A stretch of 64,000 bases of DNA, taken from assembly GCA_020226215.1 (NCBI GenBank), contig CM035229.1, positions 81,113,343-81,177,342 on the forward strand, in the 5' to 3' direction. Both the position numbers and the translations under genes were made by a program. Under the pieces are notes generated by a model. It had not been told where the DNA came from. It saw only the letters and a list, made by a program, of their open reading frames with translations, and ran no database searches. This DNA is from Sindora glabra (lineage: Eukaryota > Streptophyta > Magnoliopsida > Fabales > Fabaceae). How positions within the stretch are numbered: the stretch's first letter is position 1; each line of letters begins with the position of its first letter. Of the stretch, positions 48,950 through 59,969 are shown in pieces.

Positions 48950-50280
48950 TAAAGAATAATTTATTACTATTTGAATATTAAACAGTAATACCAACTAAAA
49001 AATCTCAAATAAATGGGTAAATCATGTTTAATTAATAACTAAACTGCCAAATAATAGCATGTTATTGTCTATTTTTTAAATAATAACATGTTACTATTTC
49101 GTTCCAGAATAGTAACACAAACAAAACCCTCAAATAAATGGATAAATCATGTCTAATTAATAACTAAAGTGTCAAATAATAACATATTACTATTTTTTTT
49201 CTAACATGTTACTGTTTCTTTTTAAGATTAATTAACAATCAAATTGTCAAAAAAAAGGATATTACTGTTTCATTCCAAATGAATAAATTAAGTCTAATTA
49301 ATAATTAAATTATCAAATAATAGTATGTTACTATATGTTCTCTAGACAGTAACATATTACTGTTTCGTTCTAAGCATAATTAACAATCAAACTATCAAAG
49401 AAAGGGATATTATTATTTTATTTCAAAATAGTAACACTAACTAAAAACTTAAAATAAATGGATAAATCAAGTTTAATTAATAACTAAATTGCTAAATAAT
49501 AGCATGTGACTATTTTTTCTCTAGATAGTAATATGTTACTGTTTCGTTTCAAAACAGTAACATCAATTGAAAACCCCAAATAAATAGATAATAACATGTT
49601 ATTATTCGTTCCAAAATAGTTATTTTAATTAAAAATCTCAAATAAATGGATAAATTAAGTCTAATTAACAACCAAATTGCTAAATAATAGCATATTACTA
49701 TTTTTTTTTCTAAATAGTAACATGTTACTGTTTCATTTCAAAACAGTAACATCAATTGAAAACCTAAATAAATAGATAATAACATATTAATGTTTATTTT
49801 CTAGACAGTAACATGTTACTGTTTCATTCCAAAACAGTAACATCAATTGAAAACCTAAAATAAATGGATAAATCAAGTCTAATTAATAACTAAATTACCA
49901 AATAACAACATATTACTATTTTTTCTTTAGATAGTAACATATTACTGTTTCGTTTCAAAATAGTAACATCAATTGAAAATCCTAAATAAATAGATAATAA
50001 CATGTTACTGTTTGTTCTCTAAAACAGTAACATGCTGTTTCGTTCTAAAATAGTAACATCAATTAAAAATTTTAAATTAATAAATAAATTAAGTCTAATT
50101 AATAATCAAATTGTAAAATAATAGCATGTTATTATTTTTTCTCTAGACAATAACTTGTTACTGTTTCATTCTAAAATAGTAACATCAACTGAAAATCTCA
50201 AATAAATGGATAAATCAAATCTAATTAAAAATTAAATTATCAAATAATAGCATGTTACTATTTGTTCTCTAGACAATAAT
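48950..50280 (+). repeat. Tandem array with AACATGTTACTGTTT palindromic words
   Basis: Eleven or so units are anchored on GGATAAATCAAGTCTAATTA. Each is followed by AACTAAATTG.CAAATAATAG, CATGTTACTATTT, TTCTCTAGA.AGTAACATGT and TACTGTTTCGTTCCAAAA. Full units of about 120-130 bp alternate in part with shortened ones in which AAATAAATAGATAATAACATG replaces the central block, giving a higher-order repeat near 210 bp around 49440-50080. ACAGTAACATGTTACTGT at 49805-49822 is a perfect 18-bp palindrome. Confidence 0.8.
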
Positions 50281-50290
50281 TAATTAAGAA

Positions 50291-50314
50291 AATTATGATT
50301 CTAATTCTAATTGA

Positions 50315-50372
<58 letters not shown>

Positions 50373-50970
50373 ATTTGAGTTATAGTGCTTGAAAATTGAT
50401 ATTAAAAAATATTAATAAAATTTTATTTTAATATTCAAATAATTTCAATTAACAAATAGAATATATAATTATATAATGCAATTAATATAATATATATTAA
50501 AATTTTAATTTATTGAAAATATTTATATAATCAAATTAAATATATCATATTATATTTATATTATTTAATAATTAGAATCTAACTTTCAAATAATAGTAAT
50601 AAATAAAATAAAAAAGAAGTAAAGGAAAATTATGTACTAAAATTATGATTCTAATTCTAATTGATGTGTGTGTATATATATATATTTAATTTGAGTTATA
50701 GTGCTTGAAAATTGATATTAAAAAATATTAATAAAATTTAAATAAAATTTTATTTTAATATTCAAATAATTTCAATTAACAAATAGAATATATAATTATA
50801 TAATGCAATTAATATAATATATATTAAAATTTTAATTTATTAAAAATATTTATATAATCAAATTAAATATATCATATTATATTTATATTATTTAATAATT
50901 AGAATATAACTTTCAAATAATAGTAATAAATAAAATAAAAAAGAAGTAAAAGAAAATTATGTAATAAAAT
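50291..50970 (+). repeat. 350-bp two-copy tandem duplication with TG/TA microsatellites
   Basis: AATTATGATTCTAATTCTAA begins at 50291 and 50641. The copies are near-identical over their length. They differ in (TG)n(TA)n length (long run to about 50369 in copy 1, short in copy 2), by an extra 11 bp in copy 2 (AATTTAAATAA context) and by a few substitutions. This is the youngest duplication in the window. Confidence 0.9.
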
Positions 50971-51704
50971 AAATAAAAAAATAAAATAATGAGTGGGTTA
51001 TAAAATAACATAGGAATTAAACAAAAGTATATTATTAATTAATTCATTTAAATTAAATATTTAAATTTATTTCATAAAATAATAATAATAAAATATATCA
51101 TGTAATATATATATATATTAATAAGTAAACTACAAAATAACAGTAACACCAACTAAAATGACATTCACGAAGTGAAACCTGATAATCAATTAAAAGGATA
51201 AAATTGGTATTAATTAATTTTAGTAAGGATGTTTTTATCTATGAATTAGTTAAAAATATAGGAAATAGAACTTACTTAGGAGGGAGTAGGTAAGTGATTT
51301 CTTATGTTTTATTAGAAATACAAGTTCCCAGGAAGATCTATTTCCTCCTATGTTTTTGCTGCAAACCAAACAATCCCACCAACTTGTTTAATTATTCATT
51401 AACTACCAGATTAGCACAGCTAACTTGCGCCTACTTAATTTAAGGAACCACTGCATTCTTTATTTCTTTATCATAAGAATAAAATTATAAAATATTAAGA
51501 TTATAAAAAATAATTTACCTATTCAATTTAAAAAATGAAAAGATAAGATAAAAAATAATATTTTTTATTTTAATAAAAATTTATTTTTTCCACTTTTATA
51601 ACAAGTATTATAATTTTTTATACAGATTACTAGTCATGAGTTCATAGTTACTGCACATCTCATATATCCACATCATATTTGGTGGGCATTTATGTCCTGT
51701 TACT

Positions 51705-52415
51705 TGTCATGAGCTGGCAACTTCACTTGCTAGATCGTGCGGTACTTGCTATCAATAATCTGAAAGCAAGCCAGCCAAGGATTACTTCCACGACACTCAA
51801 ATGGACAAACATATCAGGTAGCAAGATAATAAAGAGCGCAGTGGAAGATAAACAATCAAAGCAATCAAAACATGCATAAATACGGGCAACGGAAGAGCAA
51901 CACATAGCACAAAGCAAATTAAAGATAAGCACAAAAAACATAAGGGTAAAATATGCAACACGGGCAAAGGTAGCCTAAATCGACTAAAATATGGGACATC
52001 ATAATTAGAAAAGGAGTTACTTCTATTATTTATTATATCCTCCATTACAATGTTGGAAATATACAAGGGAGGTGCAAGCCTCACATTCCATCCCTTAAAC
52101 TAATGCTAGGCTCCTACCAAGGTCATGAGGCACTCCCCTCCTAAAGAACATTCTAAATAAAAGCCTGTTTGGCAAGAGATAACATATTTTTCTTGAACGT
52201 TCATAAGGCCTTTTCTTATAGATTGGGAAGGATCAACTATTACATGATACTTCAATACCCTTACCTTGGGGAAAATCTTAAAAAATTGTACAAATCGAAA
52301 TGATCTCAAATCTGCGTTACAAGTCTTCCATCCTATGCTTGATTTATTTGTCAAGTTTCAACTTGAACAAAGCTTATTTGCCTAGTCAATCGATGCACAA
52401 GGCCAACTTGTGACA
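51705..52415 (-). repeat. 3' LTR of the gypsy element (711 bp)
   Basis: Starts TGTCATGAGCTGG and ends CCAACTTGTGACA on the + strand. Compared with the other LTR it lacks about 83 bp between TCAATA and CCCTTACC, the segment that in the other copy holds a TATA-like motif. Bounded internally by the polypurine tract at 52416-52427. Confidence 0.92.
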
Positions 52416-52427
52416 TTCTCCCTCACT
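52416..52427 (-). other. Polypurine tract of the gypsy element
   Basis: The minus strand reads AGTGAGGGAGAA immediately before the TGTCACAAG start of the 3' LTR, the expected position for the plus-strand primer of reverse transcription. It fixes the element's orientation. Confidence 0.85.
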
Positions 52428-52494
52428 CAGTTGGTTGATGTCCTTAGAGACTCTATTATTTAGGAGGCTTGAATCTTCTACTTGAATTCTGATA

Positions 52495-55400
52495 AATCTT
52501 CTTCCTTCTTTCAGTTGATCTCCTTATCTCCCAAACCCCACCATTTCACCAGAAATTCCTTTTTGGAGCATCTTCTTATGATCACCACGTGCTCTGCTAA
52601 AATATCCTTCACAGACTTTTGCTTTTTACTGGTGGGGTTGACTCCTGGCCTAGTGGGCTAATCATAGGTTGGATTTTCAACATCTGGATGACACGGCTTT
52701 AAATTGTTGACATGGATGATTGGATGAATCTTCAGCCATTTGGGTATAGCAACCTTGTTTGTTACATTCCTAACCTTAGCTATGATTGGAACTGGACCTT
52801 CATACTTGCGAAGTTATCTGCTATCTTTGGCCCTTACACTCTTTTGTTTTGGTAGCAGTTTAACAAGGACAAGATCACATATTTCAAACTCTAACTCTCA
52901 ACATCCCCTATCTGCCTACTTCTTCATTCTCTTAAAAGCTTTCTCCAAGTAAGTATGGGCAACTTCTATGCTCATTTTCTAATCTTTAATGAAATAGTGT
53001 GCAATAGGATTCACACTTCTATACACTTTAGACATCATATGGAGTAAGAGCAGCTATTGACCCATTACAATCTCAAATGGACTTTTGTTGGTAGTAAAAC
53101 TCTTCTAAGTATTGAAGAAGAATTGTGCAATATCCAAAAGCTGTGGCCAATTCTTCTGATTTGTACTAGTAAAGTGCCTCATGTATTCCTCCAATAGGCC
53201 ATTGAATCTCTCAGTCTGACCATTACTTTGTAGATGATAGCTAGATAAGAAATTGAATCGAAACCCAAGAATACTGAAAAGATCTTAGCAAAAGGTCCTT
53301 GTGAATCGGTTGTCTTGGTCACTCACTATATTTTGAGGCACTCCCTAATACTTGATAACAAACTTGAAGAACAAACGATCTGTCTCCTATGTTGAGTAAT
53401 ACTTTAGAGCAGGGATGAATGTTCCATACTTTGAAAAGCGATCTATTACCACCAAGATAGTGGATAGATCCTTGACTTTAGGGAGGTTGGAAAATCTAGT
53501 GATACACTCTCCCAAGGTCTACTGGGTATCTATAGTAGCTCCAAAAGTCTCGTGACTTTCTCCTTCACAACCTTATCCTGCTAGCAAATGAGATAGGCCT
53601 TCATGTAATTAACTATATCATCCTGCATCTGCGGCTAATAATAACCCTATTTCAGCAATGCATGAGTTCTTTGCCATCCCAGATGACCTGCTTTTTCAAA
53701 AGTACCTTCCTCATATTGCCAACTTTGGAAACAAAGAGTCTTCTTCTTTTTACCCATAATAGATCATTTTCTACAAAAAAATTATCGAGTTTTGCCCTCT
53801 CTGGCAAGATTCATAATGGTTTGGGCTACCGGATCTCTAGGTAGATACTCCTTTATGCATTCTGCATTGTTGTGGTGACTTGACTTCTTGTCGTGCAAGT
53901 CATCAATGTCATTGCTACAAGCATAGTCTTCCTACTAAGGGCATCTACCACTTAGTTTGTCCACCCCACCTTATGCTCAAATTCAAAATTAAACTCCACT
54001 AGAAACTCTTGCCAATAGCCTTGCTTCGAAATTAACTTCGATTACATGAAAAAGTGGCTAATTGCAGAGTTATCAGTCTTCACCACAAACATCAATCCAA
54101 GCACCTTAAATAGTGAATTACTGCTAGCATCTCCTTCTCCTGTGCCATATATCTCCCTTTAACTTCTGATAGCTTATGACTCTTACAGGCAACAGGATGA
54201 CCCTCTTAGAGTAAAACTCCACCTAACACCTAATGCAAAATCTAATGCATCTATCTTTACTTCAAAAGGCTTGAAAATATCAGGTAAGGCGAGTACAGGG
54301 TCCTCAGTCATTGCCCACTTCAAATCTTTAAATGTAACTTAGTATTTTCCACTCCACTTCCAAGTTACATTCTTCTTGAGAAGGTCCGTTAATGATGCTG
54401 CCCTTTTCAAGTATCCTAATTGGTAAGCCTTAAAAAAGATCTCAACTCAGCTACCTTCAAAAGGACTTTCCACTCCTGGATAGCTTTTACCTTCTCCATG
54501 TCCATGAAATCTCTCCATGTTCAATTATGTGTTCTAGAAACTTAATGCGTTCCTAAGCAAAGGAGCACTTCTCTTTATTCACTTACAACTAATGTTGCCT
54601 CAATCTTCCAAACACTAGTCGTATATGCTCAACATGTTCTTCCAGTATGGAACTAAACATAACAATATCATCTAGGTAGACGATCACAAACTTATCTAGA
54701 AAATCATGGAATGCTTAATTCATGAGAGTAAAAAATGTGATAAGAGCATTAGTTAACTCAAAAGGTATCACTAGAAACTTAAAAGCTCCATAATAAGTAA
54801 CACAAGTAGTCTTTGCTATATCTTCCTCCGCTACTCTCACTTGGTAGTATCCCGATCTTAGGTCCAATTCGGTGAAGCACCTCACATTGCTTAACTGGTT
54901 AAATAAATCTTGAATCAAAAGGATCGAATACATGTTCCACACTGTCACTTTGTTTAAGGCCCAATAATCCACGCACAGCTAAAGACTACCATCCTGCTTC
55001 TTCTAAAATAACTTTGGTGCTCCAAACGGTGCTTTTGAAGGTCAGATGAATCCTGAATCTAATAGCTCCTTTAATTATTTTCATAACTCAGCTAATTCAG
55101 GAGAAGCCATTTTATAGGAACTCCTTATAAAAGGATTTACACTCAATAATAACTCAATTTAGTGATCAACATCCTATTGAAGAGGAAGGCACGAAGGTAT
55201 TTTATCAGGCATGACATCTTCATACTCTTCCAACATGCCTTAAATTCCTTTAGGTGCTAGTTCTCTCTTTTCATTTCTCTTACCTCCCATAATTATTGTT
55301 ACAAATGATGCTTCTTTCCGTTTCAGACCCTTCTTAAATTGCATAGCCGATAAGAGCTTTATCTCATCAGGTTACTTTGTTTGTACTAGTACTACACATA

Positions 55401-57000
55401 GGTTATTCCCCATGAATAAAAGACAGTTTACTGTAGGAACTGGCGTAACTTAATGAGTTAAAAGGAACTCCATCCTCAATATTATATTAAAATTATCCAT
55501 CCTAGTGACTACAAAATCTATTTTTCCTTACCATGAGCCAAGCTTCACACTAACTTGTCTCACCACTCCCGCAGTAGTAGAAGTCTTAAAATTTACAGCT
55601 TTCATACGGCCTGAATCCTTCTCTAACTTCAAACCAAGCTTTTTAGCTTTCATTTCAAAGATAAAATTATGAGTGCCACCAGTGTCCACCATCACATTAG
55701 TGGTGGCTTTCCCTGTCATCTACCTATTTATATACATGAGGCCCCGGCTCAGACTATTTTTTCTTTTTTCAACCTACTTCTTCAAGGCACTAAGAATATA
55801 CAAAGCACTCGTCCTCGAAGCTAGGTATTCTTCACTATCCAATCATCCTCTTCTTTATCTTGATCCTTATTTGAGACTTGTATAACGTTGAGGCTAGCTT
55901 TTTATAAGCAATCAACCATCTTATGCGGACCCTTACAAAAGAAATAGGCCAAGGGTTTCTTCCCTCTATTATTAGTGGCATTTTAAGATGAAACTAAACT
56001 TGTACTAGTGGAACTTTTCTTGTTGTCTCCTCCCTCACTCTTGCCTTTACTTGACTTGTTTAACTGTTTCCTACTTCCACTAGAAAAAAATCCACTACCA
56101 ACTTAGGACTTCTTACTAGGGTTCTCAACATGGTAGTCGGTTAAGCATTTAACAACAGCTAGAGTAATAGGCAATTCCTATACCTGTTATTTTTGAAGTT
56201 TGGTCCTTGCCCATGGTTTGAAATTTTTTAAAAAGAAGAACATCTTGTCCTTTTCTAACATATCTGAAATGTCTAACATCAAAGCTGATAACTTCTTTAC
56301 ATACTCTCAATGGCACCAGTTTGCTTTAGGTCATGGAGCTGGCATCGAGCTATGTACTTAACATTTTTAAGGAAGAATTAGGACTTCAACTCTCTCTTTA
56401 AGTCTTCCCAAGTATTGATAGTGCAAAAACCTACTAAAATATCTTCATATTTGGTTTGCCATTAAAGTTTAACATCACCAACTAAGTACATAGTGGTAGT
56501 TGTCACCTTTGCTTCCTTTGAATTTGGTCGAACTACTCAAAAGTATTATTCCATACTAAAAAGAAAATTCTCTAACTCTTTAGCATCTCTTGTCCCTATA
56601 AAATAATAGGGTTCGAGCATTCTCATATGCCCATGCTCTGGTGCTCCCTGGTTAAGGCCTTAGTTCCCTAATGCCCTTGTAAGAACTCGGATTTAGGCCT
56701 TCACATTAGCTAGCTCAGCTCTTAAATCTCGAATGAAATCACCCAAGTTACCTTTAACACTGGCACTTAAGGTCTCTCGATTGAGGCCTAAATAAAACTC
56801 AATGCCCGTAACTCGAATTACAACACTTTTCCATTCCTTAGCTCGCTCATCAACTTGGGAATATCATGACCCTGTATCTCTTCAACTGCTTTATACAAAT
56901 CATTTACCTGCCCGATTCGGGTCTCCAGCTCCACTATGCACGAAGTATTCAATGTAGTTGTTATTGCTCTTTAAAATCTTCCAATAATCTCGAAGTGATC
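52495..57000 (-). pseudogene. Decayed gag-pol of the gypsy chromovirus
   Basis: Minus-strand blocks in order: a gag block containing RDAKELENFLF near 56560; a zinc knuckle near 55900-55945 retaining C..GPH....C but with the first Cys replaced by Tyr; aspartic protease with VDTGGTHNFI (about 55650-55690, DTG kept); RT with LDLRSGYYQVRV (54715-54972) and YLDD near 54670; RNase H about 53940-54280; integrase with a zinc-binding HHCC-like block near 53580-53690 and a core including VSDQDNRFT near 53300; and a chromodomain-like block (FLVKWWGL) at about 52495-52640. In-frame stops interrupt every domain, several at expected Trp codons (TGG to TAG or TGA). Confidence 0.9.
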
Positions 57001-57017
57001 ACCAAAGCAAGTGGAAA

Positions 57018-57034
57018 TCTGCTTTGATACCTAA
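57018..57034 (-). other. Primer-binding site, initiator Met tRNA type
   Basis: Directly inside the 5' LTR the minus strand reads TTAGGTATCAAAGCAGA, close to the TGGTATCAGAGC complement of plant initiator-Met tRNA used by many plant LTR retrotransposons. Supports the minus orientation and the LTR boundary. Confidence 0.85.
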
Positions 57035-57828
57035 TGTCACAAGCTAGTAACTTCACTTGCTAGATCATGCGGCACTTACTGTTAATAACCTAAAAGCAAG
57101 CTAGCTAAAGGTTACTCCCATAACACTTAAATGGACAAACATATCAGGCGGTAAGATAATAAAAAGTGCAACAGAAGATAAACAATCAAAACAACCAAAA
57201 CATGTACAAGTAGGGGTAATGAAAGTGCAACACATAGCATAAAGCAAATCAAAGATAAGCACAAAGCACACAAGGATAAAACATGCAATATGGGCAAAGG
57301 CGGCTAAAACCAACTAAAATATGGGATATTACAATTAGAAGAGGGGTTACATCTATTATTCATTAAATCCTCTATTACAATATTGGAAATGTGTAAGGGA
57401 GGTGCAAGCCGCACATTTCATTCCCTAGATTAGTGTCAAGCTCTCACCAAGGTCACCAGGCACTCCTCCCTAAAGAACATTCTAAGCAAAAGCCCATATG
57501 ACAGGAGATGACATACTTTTTTTAAACTGTTATAAATCCTTTTCCTAGAGTTTAGGAAGGATCTATTATTACATAATACATCAATATGAAGATAAAAATC
57601 CAAGAATCACAGCCATGTACTTTTTTACTCGCACTAAACAAGTTACCCTCAGTAAAATTATATAAATACCCCAAGCTCGAGAAAAATCTATAAAAATTGT
57701 ATACAAGTCAGAATAATCTCAAATTTGAACTATAAGTCTTTCATCTTATGCTTAATTTATCTGTCAAATTTTAGCTTGAACGAAACTTGTTTGCCTGATC
57801 AATTGGTACACAAAACCGAATTGTGACA
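57035..57828 (-). repeat. 5' LTR of the gypsy element (794 bp)
   Basis: Starts TGTCACAAGCTAG and ends CGAATTGTGACA on the + strand. Retains about 83 bp (about 57587-57669) absent from the other LTR; on the minus strand this segment includes TATTTATATAA, a plausible promoter TATA box. Confidence 0.92.
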
Positions 57829-57975
57829 TATTACGTGCTTTGCATGGACTAATTGTATTTTTCTTCAACTGGAAAATGGGCTCACATTGAGGGCCTTGGA
57901 TATTATTGTAAGAGTGAGAACATCTAAGTAGGCAGGAAAATCAGTAAGTGAAAGCAATTTAATTCTTATTTCACA

Positions 57976-58322
57976 TATTAAAAAATAAGAATTCATTTTA
58001 TTTTTAAAATAAAATTTGATTATAAATAATAAAATATTTAATTTTATTTTGTTTATAATTTTATTTTAATTATATTTACATTATTATAAAATTTATTAAA
58101 TTTAATAAAAATTTTATTAGAACTTATTTTTTTTGACTTAAAATACATATTATATAAAAAAAACTATTATTTTTATGTTATATTTATCATGGTATTATCA
58201 AAATTTATTTTTTAATCAAAATTTATGTATTTTTAACAAAATTTCAAATAATAAAATTTATTTATAAATAAATTAAAATTATTTTTATTGAAGTAAAATA
58301 AAATTAATTTTAAAATTTTTTT
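57976..58322 (+). repeat. Dispersed AT-rich repeat, copy B
   Basis: Same order and orientation as 147-557 (see copy A), beginning about 150 bp after the gypsy element's end. Slightly shorter through small deletions. Confidence 0.55.
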
Positions 58323-58451
58323 ATGCGGAATGAAACCTAAATGACATCACCGTATTAGTGCCTGTTAGCTTCAGCTATTATAGCTTTGCCATGTCAGTTA
58401 TATGCCACAGCACTCAACCTGATAATGCAATAAGATTTTCATTAAAGAACA

Positions 58452-58735
58452 CTATGTCAAGACTGGCATCCAAGCAGCATTACTTGCTCTGATATAAGAT
58501 CGCAGTCCAGAACTCTTAGGACAAGTACTTTGCCTTAAACAAAATGGAAGAGAAAATGGTTTCCTGCACGGAACTTTAATGGGGGATGAAGAGAAGCAGC
58601 CGATAGAAACTTCCAATGAAAACAAAGAAAATAATAAACCAAGGAGAAGAAACGAAGATACTAGCAACAGGGCCATGAATATTACAACTTTTGACGCAAT
58701 TTCAATGTTCAATTTTCTCAAAAACCTGTTAAAAT
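58452..58735 (-). other. Exon-like ORF with a membrane segment
   Basis: On the minus strand an AACAG acceptor-like site (near 58730) precedes an open frame containing RKLNIEIASKVVIFMALLLV and a hydrophobic stretch of about 25 residues, then a Ser/Pro/Cys-rich tail to a stop at 58452. An ATG at the ORF start gives 89 aa with the hydrophobic segment near the N-terminus. I do not recognise the family. It could be a last exon, a gene fragment carried by repeats, or chance. Confidence 0.2.
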
Positions 58736-59409
58736 TTCCGCACTAAATGTCAGATAATCAAAGGTTTTAACTAAAATCGGAGGAGCTAAGAGATTCATCA
58801 TCTAACAATTGCAATAAGATATCATATTACTACTGCCTCAGATTTTCATTAATATAATGGCAAAAAAGCATAAATTTAATTCACTTAATAGCTTAATTCA
58901 ATTAAAATTGAAAGAAATAGAGAGAGATAGAGGGAGCAAGGATTTGCAAATTTAGAGATACGTGAAAGAAAAAATTATGAGGCTTGCTGATATTAATGAA
59001 TGCTAATTCCTCTTTTTCTTTTTAAGGTAATGCATTTGATATACGGAGTACTTGATTGTATCTTTTAACTAGCATTTGGTTTTTATCGTATTTTTTCATG
59101 AGCATAGAATTTACAACAGAAGACATAAAGTCTATGCATGCACTCCACTCCAAGATTGCCAAAGTGATAGTAAATGGTATAGAGCAGGGATTTAGTTAGG
59201 AGTGTAAAACAAATCAAAATTCGCGAATCAATCCACAGATTCTAAAGATTTTAATGAATTTAAACTACTTAAAATTTAATCTTCTTTTTTATAAATAATA
59301 AGAAGCAGTTCGAACGAACTAAAATTCATAAAGACTGAATAAATACGGATTAATTCACAAACTACGAACTAAAAGATATAATCATATACGAATTTTTTAA
59401 TATTTAATT

Positions 59410-59930
59410 TATTTTTTTAAAAATAACTAGCCAGTAATGTAGTGGTAGCGAATCTGTCACCTCAGGCCTTTTAATATTAAGCTAAACGCGTTTTGCATGT
59501 ACAGGCCTCTTTTACCATGCTAGGGGTAAAAACCTATTCATGGTGCATTGGGTGACCTGGCGTGTTGATGATCGTAGATCGCAGAGTAAAACCATTGATA
59601 CGGACCTTTTTGTAATTTAGAAGGTGAATTTATGAAAAGGCCCCAAAACATTTTGAAATTATCAATGACGTCCTGTGCATGAGTCCGGTCAGCAGATGAT
59701 GGTCCACATAAGATGGGGAGGATTACTAGTTGGATCCATGATAGCATTGCACATGCGGCACCTAAGACTACGTACGGCAACTTGATGGGGTAAGTCCGGC
59801 GGGAGGTCACGATTGAGAATACGGCTGCCGGAGAGATGCAAGGTGGCCGGCAAGACGGCAAGGGACAACAAATTTACTTACCAGAGAATCGGAATTGGGG
59901 ATTGGACGTCGGTAGAGGAAGTCCGCAATA
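59410..59930. other. GC-richer island of unknown origin
   Basis: A 500-bp patch with clearly higher GC than its surroundings, with 60-107-codon minus-strand frames but no frame that I recognise as a protein. The left edge (59428-59462) resembles the start of a tRNA-derived SINE (GTAGTGGTAGCGAATC...), but no B box follows. It ends shortly before the plus-strand LINE. Possibly a captured gene fragment. Confidence 0.25.
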
Positions 59931-59969
59931 CTGAATAAAGAATACAACTAATTATTTTTATTTCTTGGT

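Larger units (their letters stand above)
48290..51377. mobile_element. 3.1-kb inverted-repeat-ended element filled with tandem repeats
   Basis: The left end reads GGGTCGTTTGGTTCATA. The right end reverse-complemented reads GGGATTGTTTGGTTTGCAG. Just inside, both arms carry CATAGGA..AAATA.AT.TTCC, giving imperfect terminal inverted repeats of about 30-45 bp. Termini of the GGG...GTTTGGTT type and the TTA immediately before the left end fit PIF/Harbinger-like non-autonomous elements. However, the right flank is ACC, so no target duplication supports this. Inside are a tandem array (48950-50280) and a 350-bp duplication (50291-50970). No coding region. A related fragment lies at 21480-22345. Confidence 0.55.
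51705..57828 (-). mobile_element. Ty3/gypsy chromovirus LTR retrotransposon, decayed, 6.1 kb
   Basis: Two LTRs in direct orientation (51705-52415 and 57035-57828) both begin TGTCA and end TTGTGACA. On the minus strand the order is 5' LTR, initiator-Met tRNA primer site, gag, protease, RT, RNase H, integrase, chromodomain, polypurine tract, 3' LTR. The pol order (RT before integrase) and chromodomain place it among plant Ty3/gypsy chromoviruses. All domains carry stops and frameshifts, and the LTRs differ at about one position in six in the part I counted. It cannot encode a working element. No exact 5-bp target duplication is visible (TTACT against TATTA). Confidence 0.95.

Noticed and set aside
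48287..51380. TTA target duplication of the 3.1-kb inverted-repeat element
   Set aside because: TTA precedes the left end but ACC follows the right end, so the PIF/Harbinger assignment stays tentative.
51771..51791. CAGCCAAGGATTACTTCC resembles miR169
   Set aside because: It lies inside an LTR; the other LTR differs at several positions, there is no hairpin, and the match is imperfect at the 3' half.
51700..57833. Target-site duplication of the gypsy element
   Set aside because: Flanks TTACT and TATTA are not an exact match. I could not call a duplication.
59428..59462. tRNA-like or SINE A-box-like sequence
   Set aside because: No B box (GGTTCGANNCC) or clover-leaf partner strands follow at the right spacing.
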